From Tieghemiomyces parasiticus (Eukaryota > Kickxellomycota > Dimargaritomycetes > Dimargaritales > Dimargaritaceae), in contig JANBPT010000035.1 in NCBI GenBank assembly GCA_027575765.1, positions 1-64,000 of the forward strand: a stretch of 64,000 nt of DNA, given 5' to 3'. The notes below the pieces were generated by a model. That model saw nothing but the letters and a program-made list of their open reading frames with translations, was not told the DNA's origin and searched no databases. Positions 36,725-48,645 of this stretch are shown in pieces; position 1 is the stretch's first letter; every line of letters begins with the position of its first letter. Made by a program: the position numbers and the translations under genes.

Positions 36725-37099
36725 GCGCCCGGATGATTGGTCGGCAGCACCTTTAGATCGTCTATCGCCGCCCGAGCTTTCGATCAGTGTGATTGAGACG
36801 TGCCTAATTAAAATTCCTGGTTCCATCCTATAGTACTATCAATGGTGGTTTGTCCCCTCACTAACAAAAGTTTCAGCCCAAATCATTATACTTATCTGGG
36901 CCCAGCAACGTCGGACAACTCAAATATCCGCCGGTGCGTATTTAGAGGGTAATTATAGACACAGGGATAGATAATGGGGAATACGAAAAAAAATATTCAT
37001 CGTGTACGAAGACTGCCCGAAAGAATCGGTAGATACAATTCACCGGACCATGGTGAAGCGGCTGCTGAGGGACCTAAATGGATGATGCAGGTTGCGTAG
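36725..37099. other. Convergent intergenic region
   Basis: Shared 3' flank of SDH4 and EXO70. It is AT-richer than the genes and shows an A8 run near 36985. Nothing else is seen. Confidence 0.55.
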
Positions 37100-40000
37100 T
37101 TACTGTTTAGCGGTGAAAGCCATCTGGAGGGTGCGGTCGAGGGAGTCATGTGAGTAGCGCAGGTACTTGCCCGAGTTCTTGGAGAACTCCGTGTGCTGGT
37201 ACCTGGTATTAGGAAGGAGCGGGCGCGGAAAAAAAGGATATCATAACAGTTAGAGAATTAGGCGCCATAAAGCAAAGAGGGAGCTGTACCGCTCAGATGT
37301 GATGGTAGTGCCACAGAGTACGCACGGCACATACCTCTCCATGAACTCGGTGTAGGCCGGGATGACAATCTCCCGCACGCGGTCCATTAGATTTAGGCGG
37401 AGATCCTGGTCCGGTATCGTGTAGCTGTGCTGGTTGCGCATAAGTTCCTCCAAGGTACTGTTAAAGTACTTGAACTTGTCCTTGACGGTCATTTTGTCGT
37501 GTCCCACCAGCTTGTTCTTCAGACCCGTGGGGCCATTCGTCTCGTCGGCGAGGTACTCGACACAGGACTTCCACATGTGGCAGAAATGGTCCTGGTACTT
37601 CCAGTCCAGGTTCTCGTAACCGCGCAGCGCATTTTCGCCCAGAATCTCGATGAGTTTGGAGCCCATGATGTTCTTGGCGATGTAGTGGTAGTTGTTCATG
37701 AGGAACACGACCCCCAGGCCGCTGCGCTTGTTGCCTTTGACCTTGTTCTCCAGTGAGGTGGTCAGGATATGTAGGATATCGACTGGAGGAATGGGGGAAG
37801 CATATGGGGAGACAAGGGCGGTAGGCGAGGGTAAGATGAGGGCCACCCGGCATGTCAACTGCAATGCGGTCGCAAGTGCTGGTCCATGTAAACTCCCATG
37901 TGTAATATCCGACTTACTGAAATAGTGCTTAAGAATGGCCTGGCCTGAGAAGGTCTTGCGGGGTTTGGTCACACCCCCCATGTCGGTGACTACGCCCCAA
38001 TGGCCGTCGCCCAGGGTGATCATCATAGATTCAACCGTCTCTTGGTGATCCAGCAACCGCTTCATATGGTTAATGGCCTAGTGGAAGGGTGCGCGTAGGG
38101 ACAGTGTGCGAGGGTGGTGGTGCTTAGCGTGTGGTAGGTAAGAATCAACACCGGTACCGTAAGGGGAGGCCGGCTGCCAACAGCGGCCAACGGAAGAACA
38201 CTTACGCTGCTGGTGAACTCGTAGATGGTCCCATCGGCGGGCATCGGAATCTTGCTCATATTCTGTAGACGGAGGGGGGGGTGATGGGGCCGGCGTTGCG
38301 TGGGTGCATATGGACACGGTCAGTAAATACGGGGTCGCTCTACTGGCCTATAATAATTCACGGTATTAGAGCCTCAGCAGCGCCTTACCTTGGCCTCCTC
38401 CATATACTCCGCGAACGACGTCATCAACGGGGTGCTCATGGACGCGATGAGGTTGGCAATGGTCTTGCGCTCGAGTGGGGTGAGGAGCAGGGCTTTATCA
38501 AGGTCCTTCTGGTAGTACTTGAGAGTCTCAAAGACGTCGAACAGCATGAACTTCTCGGTCTGGATGGACCGCTTGGCGATCTGGGTGAGTGACTCCGCCG
38601 ACTCAAAGTACCTTTTGACCAGCGGCTGGAAGATCTTGACGAAAACATCCGCCGCGGCGTCACCCGGGAGGACGGTATTGATGAGCTCGTGTTCGGCCTG
38701 GGTGGGAGGGAGATAATATGGTAAGGAATCATGTGACATGATAGGTTAGACCTGGCTAGGCTAGGCAACCTGAGGTACAACACGTCCGAGGGTCAGCAGC
38801 ACACGCCGTCCCGGTCCTTCCTGGCTCACCTGGGACATCTTGATTAAGTTGGCCGTCAGGGTGATGAACGGGGAGGCACCCTTTTGGTACACCGAAGCCG
38901 AGGCCTGTACGCGGATACTATCAATGGCAGCGAAGAGTAGGGCCAGCGATTTGGCCACGTAGGTGGCGCGGATTTCCATAAATGTTTTGGAGTAGTCGAT
39001 TTTGGTGCCAATCTCCGACTCTGAAGTGCTCAGGTAGGTGACCAGCATCTCCAGGAGCCGCACAGTAGCCGCCGGGGGTCGCGGCACGTCCAGAGCTGGG
39101 TTGAAGGGGTCGCAGTAAGTATGGAGGTAGTTGGCGGTGAACGCAGCGTTAAGCTCGAGACCTGAGGCCTGGCAGGGCCAGTGGGTAAGTGGCCACGGGT
39201 CCGGTATGACAAGGAACTTACGATTGGCATACTGGGTTGGATCAACAGGGTTGCTGTACTGCTGGAGCCACTTGCGGAACAACTCGTTGAGGTTCTGCAG
39301 GCCTGTCTCTAGAAGTTGTTTCTAAGGCGGTGACAATGTTACATGGGTCGTCCAGAATCCGAGGTTAGGTGGACACGTTGGTAATAAAGAAACGGATAGC
39401 CCGGATGACAAGGACCATGGCCTAACTTACAATTTGCTTAGTTACGCGCTCGCAACTGCGCATATTCACCTGGCGAATGAAGTCGTTGGCGAGCTGGAGG
39501 TTGTTGATGGACTTGAGGTAAGGTAGGAGATCGTCCTCATTGGGTCTGGACGGATAGTGGAGGGAGATGCCAGGAAAATGTGGAGGCGTCAATACTAAGG
39601 TAGGGGATGCACGCGTTGTGAGCTACCGAGGGAGAGTCATGGACCCACCGTGACCTTCCAACTTACCCCGCCGTAATGGTTCCTTCCTCCTCCCGGACCA
39701 CGTCGAAGTACTTAACAATGTCCTTCACGGACGCGATGGTTCCGTCCACATCTAGATTGGGTAGGGAATGACACGCCAAGTGTTTCGCATGGGGCGGTTA
39801 GTGCCGTCGCTGGTGATTGGTGATGCGATACTGCGCTGTGGACACGGGGCGTAGCCCTCGACGGGGCACCTACTCTGTTGAAGCTGGCCGACGCTCTTGG
39901 ACGACTGGTAAATTGGTTTGACTAGCGAGTCCAGGCGGGTCAGGCGCTGATCGAAGGTTTGCAAGATTTTAGTCTAATGTGCGAGACAGCCGAGACGGGT

Positions 40001-40267
40001 AAAGCCGGGGCCCAGAAAGGTTAGTCTATATTAAGGATGCCGTTGTGGGACTGGCCACCGACAGTATCGAGTGACCGAGGTGACCTTCGTCTATCACGCT
40101 GGGGCGGCTTAACCCTCCCGCAACCAACCTGCCTGAGCAAGCCATTGCGCGAAACTTACGGCCTTGGACGAGAGCTGGTTTATTTGTTCCAGACTCTCCT
40201 GCAGGTACAGCAGCTCATCGTTCTCCTCGTCCAGGTCCAGATAGTTGATAATGTGGGAGCTCGCCAT
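37100..40267 (-). CDS. EXO70: Exocyst complex subunit EXO70
   Basis: Subunit of the exocyst that tethers secretory vesicles at the plasma membrane through phosphoinositide and Rho contacts. Eleven exons join in phase: 40160-40267, 39874-39973, 39667-39751, 39431-39545, 39222-39321, 38830-39161, 38389-38697, 38206-38262, 37918-38077, 37335-37782 and 37100-37202. The product has 638 residues, close to yeast (623). It begins with a coiled coil (LDEENDELLYLQESLEQINQ), then the family motif ILQTFDQRLTRLDSLVKPIY, then helical repeats. The strongest signature is VFLMNNYHYIAKNIMGSKL followed by VKDKFKYFN and the C-terminal PAYTEFMERY and GKYLRYSHDSLDRTLQ. Donors include GTAGGT, GTGAGC and GTATGT besides GTAAGT. 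It is the most intron-dense gene here. Confidence 0.95.
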
Positions 40268-40768
40268 GGCGGATGGGTTGATGTGAATGGGCTAGCAACC
40301 GACGGTTTCAGGTTCCAAGGTGAAAACGAATGAAGCCAGAACAGAAGTGAACGACCAGGCCGATGGGCGGATGTAACGGAGTATGCAATGCGGCTGAACC
40401 AACACCGACCTCTGTACGCAGTCCCGCCCAGAACGGTTGGCAGCCAAGCCAATGGGTGGTGGCTCCATCAGCCACAGTCCCTGATTTGACACCACCTGGC
40501 TTTCTAGCTATGCAGCCCAGCCAGGTCCGAGATTTCAGCAGATATTCGGTGACACTTGAGCCCCGTCAGTTTTTTCTTTTTTTTCTCCCAAACTTCGGCC
40601 CCTAACCCTCCACCAGGCTTTTTTTGCTACCCAGGCCACAGCCAACGCGCCATACTCTACACACCAAGAAAATACGGTCTCGTAGTCTACACCGAATCTG
40701 GTTGAGCTTCGTATTACAACCTCCTTACCAGGTCTACCTTGTGCATTAGGTACTTCGTCCCCACCACC
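40268..40768. other. Bidirectional promoter region, EXO70 / REX4-like
   Basis: 500 bp between two divergent start codons. A T/C-rich tract (TTTTTTCTTTTTTTTCTCCC) lies near 40570 and a T7 run near 40619. No TATA box is obvious. Confidence 0.5.
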
Positions 40769-42688
40769 ATGGCCAGTTTCGACCGCTCCCGCAAGGTGAG
40801 TTGGATATACCCGACCGCATCGACTCAGAGGTTCCCACCTCGGCGCATGCGTCAAGTTTAAAGTTCATGCGACCGCTACCAACACTGAATCCCAGACTAA
40901 AACCCTCCCCACCTCACGTCGTGTCCTCGTTGCATGGGATCTACGAACACCTATCCATCCTGCCATTTTCTTCACTCCACAGCCTGCCCGCCGGGCCATC
41001 CCGGGCTCTGTCCTGTTCGGGCCGCCCCCGACAGTCCCGAGCGTCACGAAGAAAAGCAAGAGACGCAGGTAGGTGATGTCTCTTCATACGTACTGGTTAG
41101 TGCTGCTCGAGCGGGAGAAACGAGTACATTCGCCACCAGGCTTAATAACAGACCACATAATGAATTGGCCACCCTCCACCACCCCTCCATCGGTACTGAT
41201 AACCAGATCCGCCGAGAATGACAGTCAAACCAAAGCCAAAGCACCGCGGCGACAGGGTGCTCCCTTGAGGATAAAGATGAACCTGCCTAAGCCGGATCCT
41301 ACCCCGGAGCCCGAAGATGAAAAAAAAGAGGACGGTACCGACGAAGAGGCTGAGGAAACAGAAGTGATAGATGCTCCCGCCCGTACCTCCCCTGAAGCCA
41401 AGCCCACTCCGTCATCGGCCAAAAGCCCGACAGTGGTCAAAGAAGAAGACCCCGAGCTGGCCAGCGAGCGGCACCAACATGCCGCTATTGCCCAGGCCGT
41501 CCTGGCTAGCCTTTCCGACAACCCATCTCTGCCGGACGACCTACCGGCCCTCGTGGCATCGCTCGACGCCGAACAAGATACGCAGTCCGCCCAGTCCCAG
41601 ATTTCGTTGCGTCTCAAGAAAAAAATGAAGCAGAAGGCCATGGTAGAGGTTAGCAGTGAAGTCTGGGACGAGGAGAATATCACAGCGGACTCTACTGCCC
41701 TATCGAAACCGAAGGTCCTTGCCGAGAGCATCGCAGAATACGGTGTGCCCAAGAATGATGTTCATACCGAACGTGCGCTGCGGCGCATGCGGATCGCCTT
41801 TACCGAGTTTGACCAGCAGGCTGGGACCCCAGTCCTGGCGCACAAGGCGCTGAAGTAAGTGCCGCTGTCTAGGTCCCGGACTATAATAGCTTGTGTCCCA
41901 TACTTTTCCGGGTTAAAGATGGTACCGAACACCTTTGTTACGGCTCCAGCCGCTGACCACCAAACCCTCGATCCGCCCGCTACCCATCTTCCTTCTTTTC
42001 CATCTCCCGTCGTCAGACCTGGTAAATTTGTCGCCATGGACTGCGACACGATCAGCACGGGTGACGATGGGCGCCACCCAGTGGTGGCCAGGGTGACTAT
42101 CGTGAACTTCCGGGGCCATATCCTCTTGGATACCTACGTGCAGCCCAAGGCCGAGGTCACCGATTACCGGACAGTCGACCACGGCATCACGGCCGCACAC
42201 CTCGAGAACGCCCCGGATTTCGAAACTGTCCAGCAGGAGGTGGCCGCCCTCCTTAAGGACCGTGTCCTTGTGGGTCACGAACTAGGTCGCCAGCTCAAGC
42301 TATTCCAGCATAGTCACCCTCCGCAGTTGCGACGTGACACGTCCTCTTACCGAGATATCGTCGCCTTGGTGCCGGGCGAGACCCGTCCGACTCTCAAACA
42401 ACTGGCGGCGACGTTGTTTGGTATCACCATCAACAAGAAGCAGAATTCAACGGTAAGTTCAACGGCGCGGACGGGTGCATGGGAGATCTATGGATGAAAC
42501 CCTAACCCGATGAGCCCCAGTGATACAGTGTTTCTAACTTCAACACTACTTCCTCTCTCTAACCACGGAACGCTCCAACGCAGGCCGAGGCCGCCACCAT
42601 GGCCATGTTGCTGTTCCGCAAGTTCAAGAAGCAGTGGGAGTCTTTCGAAGGCAGAAAAAAGACCCTATCTACCAAAAAGTCTAAGTAA
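40769..42688 (+). CDS. REX4: REX4-like RNA exonuclease-fold protein with degenerate active site
   Basis: REX4-family 3'-5' exonuclease domain (DEDDh), a family linked to rRNA processing in the nucleolus. Five exons, 40769-40795, 40983-41068, 41207-41854, 42017-42452 and 42584-42688, join in phase for 433 residues. An acidic and Lys-rich N-terminal half precedes the domain, which starts at GKFVAMDC (257-263) and shows ARVTIVN, VTDYRTVDHGI, VLVGHELG, HSHP and RRDTS. Catalytic positions are changed. Asp262 is present but the paired Glu is Asp264. The Exo II Asp is Gln346 (GHELGRQLK). In the Exo III region NSTAEAAT the His aligns with Asn397 and the Asp with Ala402. It is therefore probably inactive or strongly altered. 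The first two exons are short and less certain. Confidence 0.85.
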
Positions 42689-43739
42689 CCGTGCCGTTGT
42701 CAGTGGGGGGATATATGATACCAGCGCTGTGAATCATGCCCCTTCGCCGGTAAAGCTAATAAACTCTTCTAAGCCGTGTCTACAGTATTTCGCAGAGATG
42801 TTCGCATAGCAGCAGATTTATGTTTGCGCCTGCTGAGATTAGATTTGTGGGCTACCCACTCGCCAACTGTGAGTCTTGGGTGACGCGTTGTTTGCACAGG
42901 CTGTGGCCAGCCAGTATGCGTCGTCACATTTTGTGCCAGAACGGGTGGGTCCTGTGTTGTGCCTGTAGCTGTTGATGTCGCCAGATCCTCGGACTGCACC
43001 GACAATGCTAGGTAGACGCTATTTGCCATACCAGCCTAGGTCAATGTCATTGATCGTTGGACAGAGAGCCTCATCTAAGAAATGGATGGGATAACTGCAG
43101 TCTGCTGTGGGACCTCGTACTAATAGGCTCGACCTTTTGCCATCCTGCTAACATTCTCACTGCGCCGTATGTTCATCAATGCAAACTCACACGCAAACGG
43201 CTCGGCTCAATTAACGCACAATTTACCTCCATTGAAACGTAGATTTACGGGATACACGTCGCAAATACTGCACATTGGTGGTATGATATCCATCATCGCA
43301 TGGCGCAAATTCGTTTGCAAATAGTAGTACAACCGAGGCCTCTAACAAGGGCTCCGCAAAGCACCAAATTGGCTTATATAGGATATGGGAGGTGATTCAG
43401 CAATGAACTCTTCGGCCTGACACCGCGTGAGGCGTAGCAAGGCCGAGTCGTAGGAGGTCTTGAATTGGCTGGCATCAGCTGTGCCATATCCTCATAGTTA
43501 CCAGCCTCTCCAGAGCTTCCACGTCAGCCCTTACCAGTCCTCAACCCTTCCCGCCCTTACTTGACGTCAGGTGCGTTACAGAGACTGACTATTACTACTC
43601 TCTCTTACTCTTCGCCCATCCGACCCATTAGTTTGTCATTTCGTCGTTTAACAGCACTCAAGCTCATTCGTGGCCTGACCTACCCGTCCGAAGAACCACC
43701 TCCCTCCGCCCTACATTCCTCAAACGCTTATCCAGCGTC
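42689..43739. other. Intergenic region
   Basis: Holds the 3' end of the REX4-like gene (AATAAA at 42758-42763) and the UBX gene promoter. No other gene is recognised. Confidence 0.5.
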
Positions 43740-45261
43740 ATGTCTGCCCAAGGTGACCTCGAGTCGCTAGTCGAGATGGGGTTTCCCAAGGACCGAGCGT
43801 AAGTTGGTTCGCCCTCACCCGGTGCTTGGACGCCTTGAAACTGCTTTAGATTCCTTCGCTAACAGCAAGTCGCACATGGCTGAGACCACTCGCACCGGTC
43901 TATCCTACTTCATTCCCCACGGCGGGCCCTCAAACCGCAAAAGTGCGCACGCTCTGACCGAAACCGGCAACAAGGGCCTCCAAACGGCCATGGACTGGTA
44001 AGTGGCAATTAGGCATGTAGCCACTATGTAATAAATGTCAGCACGCTACGCACTCAACTCGGCCAGACTAGATTTCTGTCCTCCTTCTCCATAAAAGCCG
44101 GTCTACGGGTATCAACTAAAACCACGACACGTATCCTCTATCCTCTCACCCAGGCTGCTTTCACACCCGGCGGATGACGGCCCGTCACCTGCGGCCAGTG
44201 CTAGCGGTGAAATCCCGGTTGATCACCCTGAAGGGGAGGTCACAGAAGCCACCGCCCAGTCGCTCAAGTGCAACGAGTGCCAGAAACTGTTCAAAAGTGG
44301 TAAGTTGGCGCCACCCGGCCCGCAAGAGAATATAGTCGGACTAAGTGATGGCTCGAAATGGTAACTTAACACACTTCGATGATACTCACCTTGCCCGATC
44401 GCGCTGCCCAGTGGAATACGCCGAGGCTCACGCCTCCCGGACGGGTCACACGGACTTTGCGGAGTCCACCGAGGCCATTAAGCCGCTGACGGAGGAGGAG
44501 AAGGCGCAGAAGCTAACCGAGCTGAAGGAGCGCATGGCCCAAAAGAAGCAGGAACGGCTAGCGCGGGAGGCGGTAGAGACCCGAGAGCGTGAAAAGGCTC
44601 GCCGTGAAATGGGCAAGAATGTGTCGCAGACCCGCGAGCAATTGGAGGATCAGCAGATACTGCGGGCCGTCGAGGAAAAGAAGCGTGAGAAGCAGGAGGA
44701 GCGCCTGGCCCGGCTCCGCATCAAGAAGAAGATAGAGCAGGACAAGCTAGAACGTTCCGCCAAGCGCGCGGCGGAGCAGGCCGCCCGCTCCGGCCAACCC
44801 CCTGCCGCCAGCGAAAGCCCAAATAAGAAGGTGTTGAGCGCGTCTGAAGTGGCCCAAACCGCTACCGTAGCCACATCAGGCTATGAGCAGGCCCGCATTC
44901 AGATCCGCCCCACGAGCGGACCAGCCTTTACTCACACATTCGGCGCCGATGATAAGTTCCAGACCGTTCTGGACTACGTGCGTGACCAGTTGCAGACCGA
45001 CAGCTTTCAGCTCCAGCGGACCTTTCCCCGGTAAGTCAACGTCGCAGAGGTATTCTTAAGGGTACTGGGCATGCTGGCTAGTGTGGTTTGATTGCTGGTC
45101 GGCTGTTCAGTATTACTAATCTGTTGTACCGTGAGCCTTATCGGACCTCCCTCCCTCCTGTCATCCTCCCCACTAGTGAGCCGTTGGACGGCAGTAAGGC
45201 GGGTATGACCCTTCGGGAGCTCAAACTAGTCCCCAGCGCGGCACTGGCCCTCATCGGCTAG
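43740..45261 (+). CDS. UBA- and UBX-domain protein (UBXN1-like), Cdc48/p97 cofactor
   Basis: Adaptor expected to bring ubiquitylated proteins to Cdc48/p97. Five exons, 43740-43798, 43944-43997, 44154-44299, 44412-45030 and 45177-45261, give 320 residues; human UBXN1 has about 300. The UBA domain spans residues 1 to about 45 (LVEMGFPKDRA, then TGNKGLQTAMDWLLSHPAD). A C2H2-like finger follows (KCNECQKLF, then HASRTGHTDF), then a long charged coiled coil. The UBX domain takes the C-terminal 80 residues (ARIQIRPTSG, RTFPR, MTLRELKLVPSAALAL). Exon 2 uses an unusual AAG acceptor. A nearby CAG acceptor would keep the frame but insert about 27 residues into the UBA fold, so I reject it. All four donors are GTAAGT. 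Confidence 0.9.
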
Positions 45262-45475
45262 AAACCTTGTCTTGCCGTGCTGTCGCATGGGCTTGCCCAT
45301 TCTCACAATGGGTTGCTGTCGATTAATTGGCTTGCTATATATAAAGCAAATATTGAGATTTGGGGTTATTCATGCATTGCTTTAGTAGTCGCCCCTTTCT
45401 AGAAAGTGGTAGAGGTTCCTCAATGAGTTGCGTGCCCAGGACAATCAAGCTCGAATGGCGGCGTAGCCGTCCCGG

Positions 45476-46863
45476 TTAGAGCATCCGCGATCGCCGGAAT
45501 TTAGCCAGGGAGTACCGGGCACTACGTGCCAGGCCGGCCGTCAGCAAGCCCTTGAGGGACTGAGTGAGTGCCGGCCGCCGGACCGTTCGGGTCACGGCGT
45601 TCAGAAGACAGGTGCTCAGTTCGGCGCTTCCGGCCATCCCCAGGCTAGCCTGGGTCTGGGCGTTGAGCGACTCAAAATCGTTGCCGGGTAGCATCGCTTT
45701 GGCCGACAACGTGGCTGCAGTTGAGCCCGGGGTCAGAAGTACAGCCGGGGTGGTAAAGATACTGGGGTCCCGTTTCTGGAACTCCCGGGTGAGGCGATAA
45801 AAGAAGGCACCGGGTAAGTGCCGCAGCATACGGGCCTGGGTTTCGGGCCGAAGGTCCTGGTGGAGCGCAGCCGGACTGGTCTGCACGGTGACATTGGACA
45901 TATTGCCAAGGATGTCGCGGTAGATGGCCTGGAGGTCTGCGTACTGCCCACGGACAATGTTGGGTATCTTGTTAGGGTGCTCGCCTAATCGCATCCGCGG
46001 GTCCCCCGTGTAGGAGAAGGATACGATCTGGCGGAAGAATTCCTCCTCAGTGAACGTTTCTGGGAGCATGAGGAGGGCCAGGCGGACCGCGTTGGTTAGA
46101 TTCACCTGGCTATTGATACCCACCACGGCGTCCTGTTTGAGCACCAGGATGGGCTTCTGCATGCGGCCAGCAAGGTAGAGAGTGTCCCAGTTGACCAGGT
46201 CGCTACAAAGGGTGCTCAGCGAGACTACGCCGTATTTGAGCCGCTGCGTAGAGGGAAGACAAGGAATAGCATTGGAAACCGCCCGGTAGAAAAAGTGAGT
46301 GCCGTGGCCATGTCAGGGCTGCTGGTACAACCACAGGAAAAACAGGCCAATCCTACGGGCAGGTGGATCTAAAATCTACTTACTGTGCCATTGATCTCGA
46401 CGTAAGCGTTGAAGTAAACTCCGGCGCCCAAATGCTCCTGAACTTGGGTGACGGCCGTACTCCCTAGGAAACGCAGGCCGGAATAGTGATGCGGGTTCTG
46501 CTGGATATTGATTGAGTGCCAATGGTTGGCATGGGTCACCGCCAGTATCAGGTCAACCAGAGGCTGACGTGTAGAAAACGGTGTGCAGGTGACGGTAATC
46601 CGGGCCTGGCTTGATTAGTGCGAGTTCGAGTACCAAGGAGCCGCCGGCCCTGGGACCGATAGTAGAAGCACTCCTACGAGCCAGCCACCGTCTAGTTTAA
46701 GTAAGCGGCGTGGGGGGGGGCCTCAACAGCTTACCTTATCGCCATTTTCCCGGCGGTCCTGCTTAAATACACCGCTTCCATACCCAAAGGCGAAGCGGAC
46801 GGGGGCCCGGAACTGTCGGATAACTTCGCGCAGAGGGGAGTCGCTCTCGGCCTGTTTGTACAT
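45476..46863 (-). CDS. TAM41: Mitochondrial CDP-diacylglycerol synthase TAM41
   Basis: Matrix-side inner-membrane enzyme that makes CDP-diacylglycerol from phosphatidate and CTP for cardiolipin synthesis. Three exons, 46735-46863, 46384-46563 and 45476-46243, join in phase 0 for 358 residues. The nucleotidyltransferase motif FAFGYGSGVFKQ is in exon 1 and the metal-binding segment LVDLILAV opens exon 2. The family strings WHSINIQQNPHHYS, GAGVYFNAYVEING, TLYLAGRMQKP, SFSYTGDPRM and the C-terminal SLKGLLTAGLARSARYS follow. The chosen ATG leaves only about 25 residues before the catalytic motif and no clear presequence, so an upstream exon may be missing. It is divergent from NDUFA13, another mitochondrial gene. 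Confidence 0.92.
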
Positions 46864-47846
46864 TGTGTCGGACGAGGGTGTTGCGGGCTTGTGGCTACTT
46901 GAGAGTGAAGAGGAATTCGGTCAAGCAATGTGTAGTGAGGCGTGGTTTGGTAGTGCGGGAAAAAAATCAAGAAAGCAATGCGCGGAAGGGGGTGCCAGTA
47001 AAGGGCCCCCGCTCAGACCTCGGGAGCGGTTCAGGGAGGAGGGCAGAGATCACAGTAGAGGGAAGGGTCGAGAACACGTCACTAGTAGCGGCAGGAAGAC
47101 GGGGTTGGTCTAGCGATTTGGATGGGGGCCGAGATAAGTCAGGGCTGCCAATGGTCAAATGGACATGGGAAGGAATGGGAGCAGTCTCGGCTGTGACTCG
47201 TGGCGATTTCGAAGCCCCGTCGGAGTTGCTTCGTTTCTGAATGGCAATCATGGGCTTCCGTCCCCCCCTGAGCGTCGCGGACCTTGGGGACAATGCGCGG
47301 GGAAACCTAGCACCACTATTGAGACGCTAAAACGTTCCGCCTGCCCCTTGCCAGTGCTGGTGGGATGACACCTAGGGGAGAAAGGGTGGCCGAATGCCTG
47401 TCCAGGTTTCAGTCGGCTCTTGGCTTAGCACTGCACGGCAAGTGGCTCGTACTAGCCATAGTGCCACGGTCACTCCCAGTCACCTCGAAGGCGTGCACCA
47501 GAAGAGTGGTGGAGGGGCGATCGAGATCGCCACATCGGTAGGCTAGCGGCTGTAGGTATGTGCATCAGAGGGAACGGTGCGGGGATCACGGGGAGGTATA
47601 CCAGATTCCTTGCTACCCAACCAGCTGCTGTTGCAGCGTTTGGCGGGCAGATCCGCCTTATCCCGCATACAGGGAGTACTACAGTGGATGCGCCAGCTCA
47701 CATTCCTGCTATTGCGTCCATTCTTCGGATCGGTAACCACGGCATCTTTCCTCCAGAACCCCCTGTACCTTAGAATACCCACCTTCCTCCCTCCCACCCG
47801 TGCCCCAATTATTTTCCCCATTTTCATTCCTTCTGCTTCCACCATT
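46864..47846. other. Divergent intergenic region TAM41 / NDUFA13
   Basis: Holds two promoters of nuclear-encoded mitochondrial genes. No TATA box is evident. Short overlapping frames have no domains. Confidence 0.5.
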
Positions 47847-48392
47847 ATGCCAGGCCCCACTCAAGACGTCGGCGTTGCCGGAAAGTACCCGTCCTTCCGT
47901 TACCAACGGTACATCACCAGCCGTGGCCCCTCCGGCACCGCACTGTTTCTGGGATTGTTTGGCATCATGGGGTTCGGCATGTACCATCACATGAAGTCGC
48001 GCAAGGAGTGGAGGTACGTACCGTGTTTCAAGGTGTGATGGAGTCACGCGGCCCCGGCCTAGCTCATTTATCCGCGGGCTACCCAACCATTTAAGCCTAA
48101 AAACCTTAACCCCTGTCTCACTGACTAACGTCACCAAATCACCCATCTCCCATTTATACCTTGGTCCAGAGAAATTCAACGCGAGAGGATCTGGACCCGC
48201 CTTCACCTCATTCCTATGCTGCAGGCTGAGCAAGACCGCGATACGTACCGTCGGGAGGAGGCCCTGCGGGCACGCGAGGCTGAGATTATGAAGGACGTGC
48301 CCGACTGGGAGGTTGGCCGGACCGCCTACCATACCAAGCGCTATGTTCGGCCCACTGTGCCGCTCTACCTACCCGAAGAGCACAAGAAATAA
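47847..48392 (+). CDS. Complex I subunit NDUFA13/GRIM-19 (B16.6)
   Basis: Accessory subunit of mitochondrial NADH:ubiquinone oxidoreductase, inner membrane. Two exons, 47847-48013 and 48170-48392, join in phase for 129 residues. After a soluble start (YPSFRYQRYITSRGPSG) there is one transmembrane helix (ALFLGLFGIMGFGMYHHM). An amphipathic helix follows (RERIWTRLHLIPMLQAEQDR), then the family hallmark IMKDVPDWEVG. The donor is GTACGT and the acceptor CAG. Its presence means the organism keeps complex I, unlike Saccharomyces. Confidence 0.92.
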
Positions 48393-48645
48393 GGTGCTAA
48401 TGTGGGCAAACTGGATAGACTCAAGGCTATCATCTTTTTATTTTTTATACCCTGGTTTCCGCCCTTATCCTATCGCTGCGCCCAGATTGCCCGCATATGC
48501 GGGGTCGTTACAGCCCCGAGCACTTTAGAACGTTGGTTTGCCTGACCAGCCGATCAACGCTTCGGTTTAAATCAACATAAAACTTTATACCCACAGGCGT
48601 CAATATATCAGTGTTGTAATCTGGGCTCACAGGTAGACGGCAACT

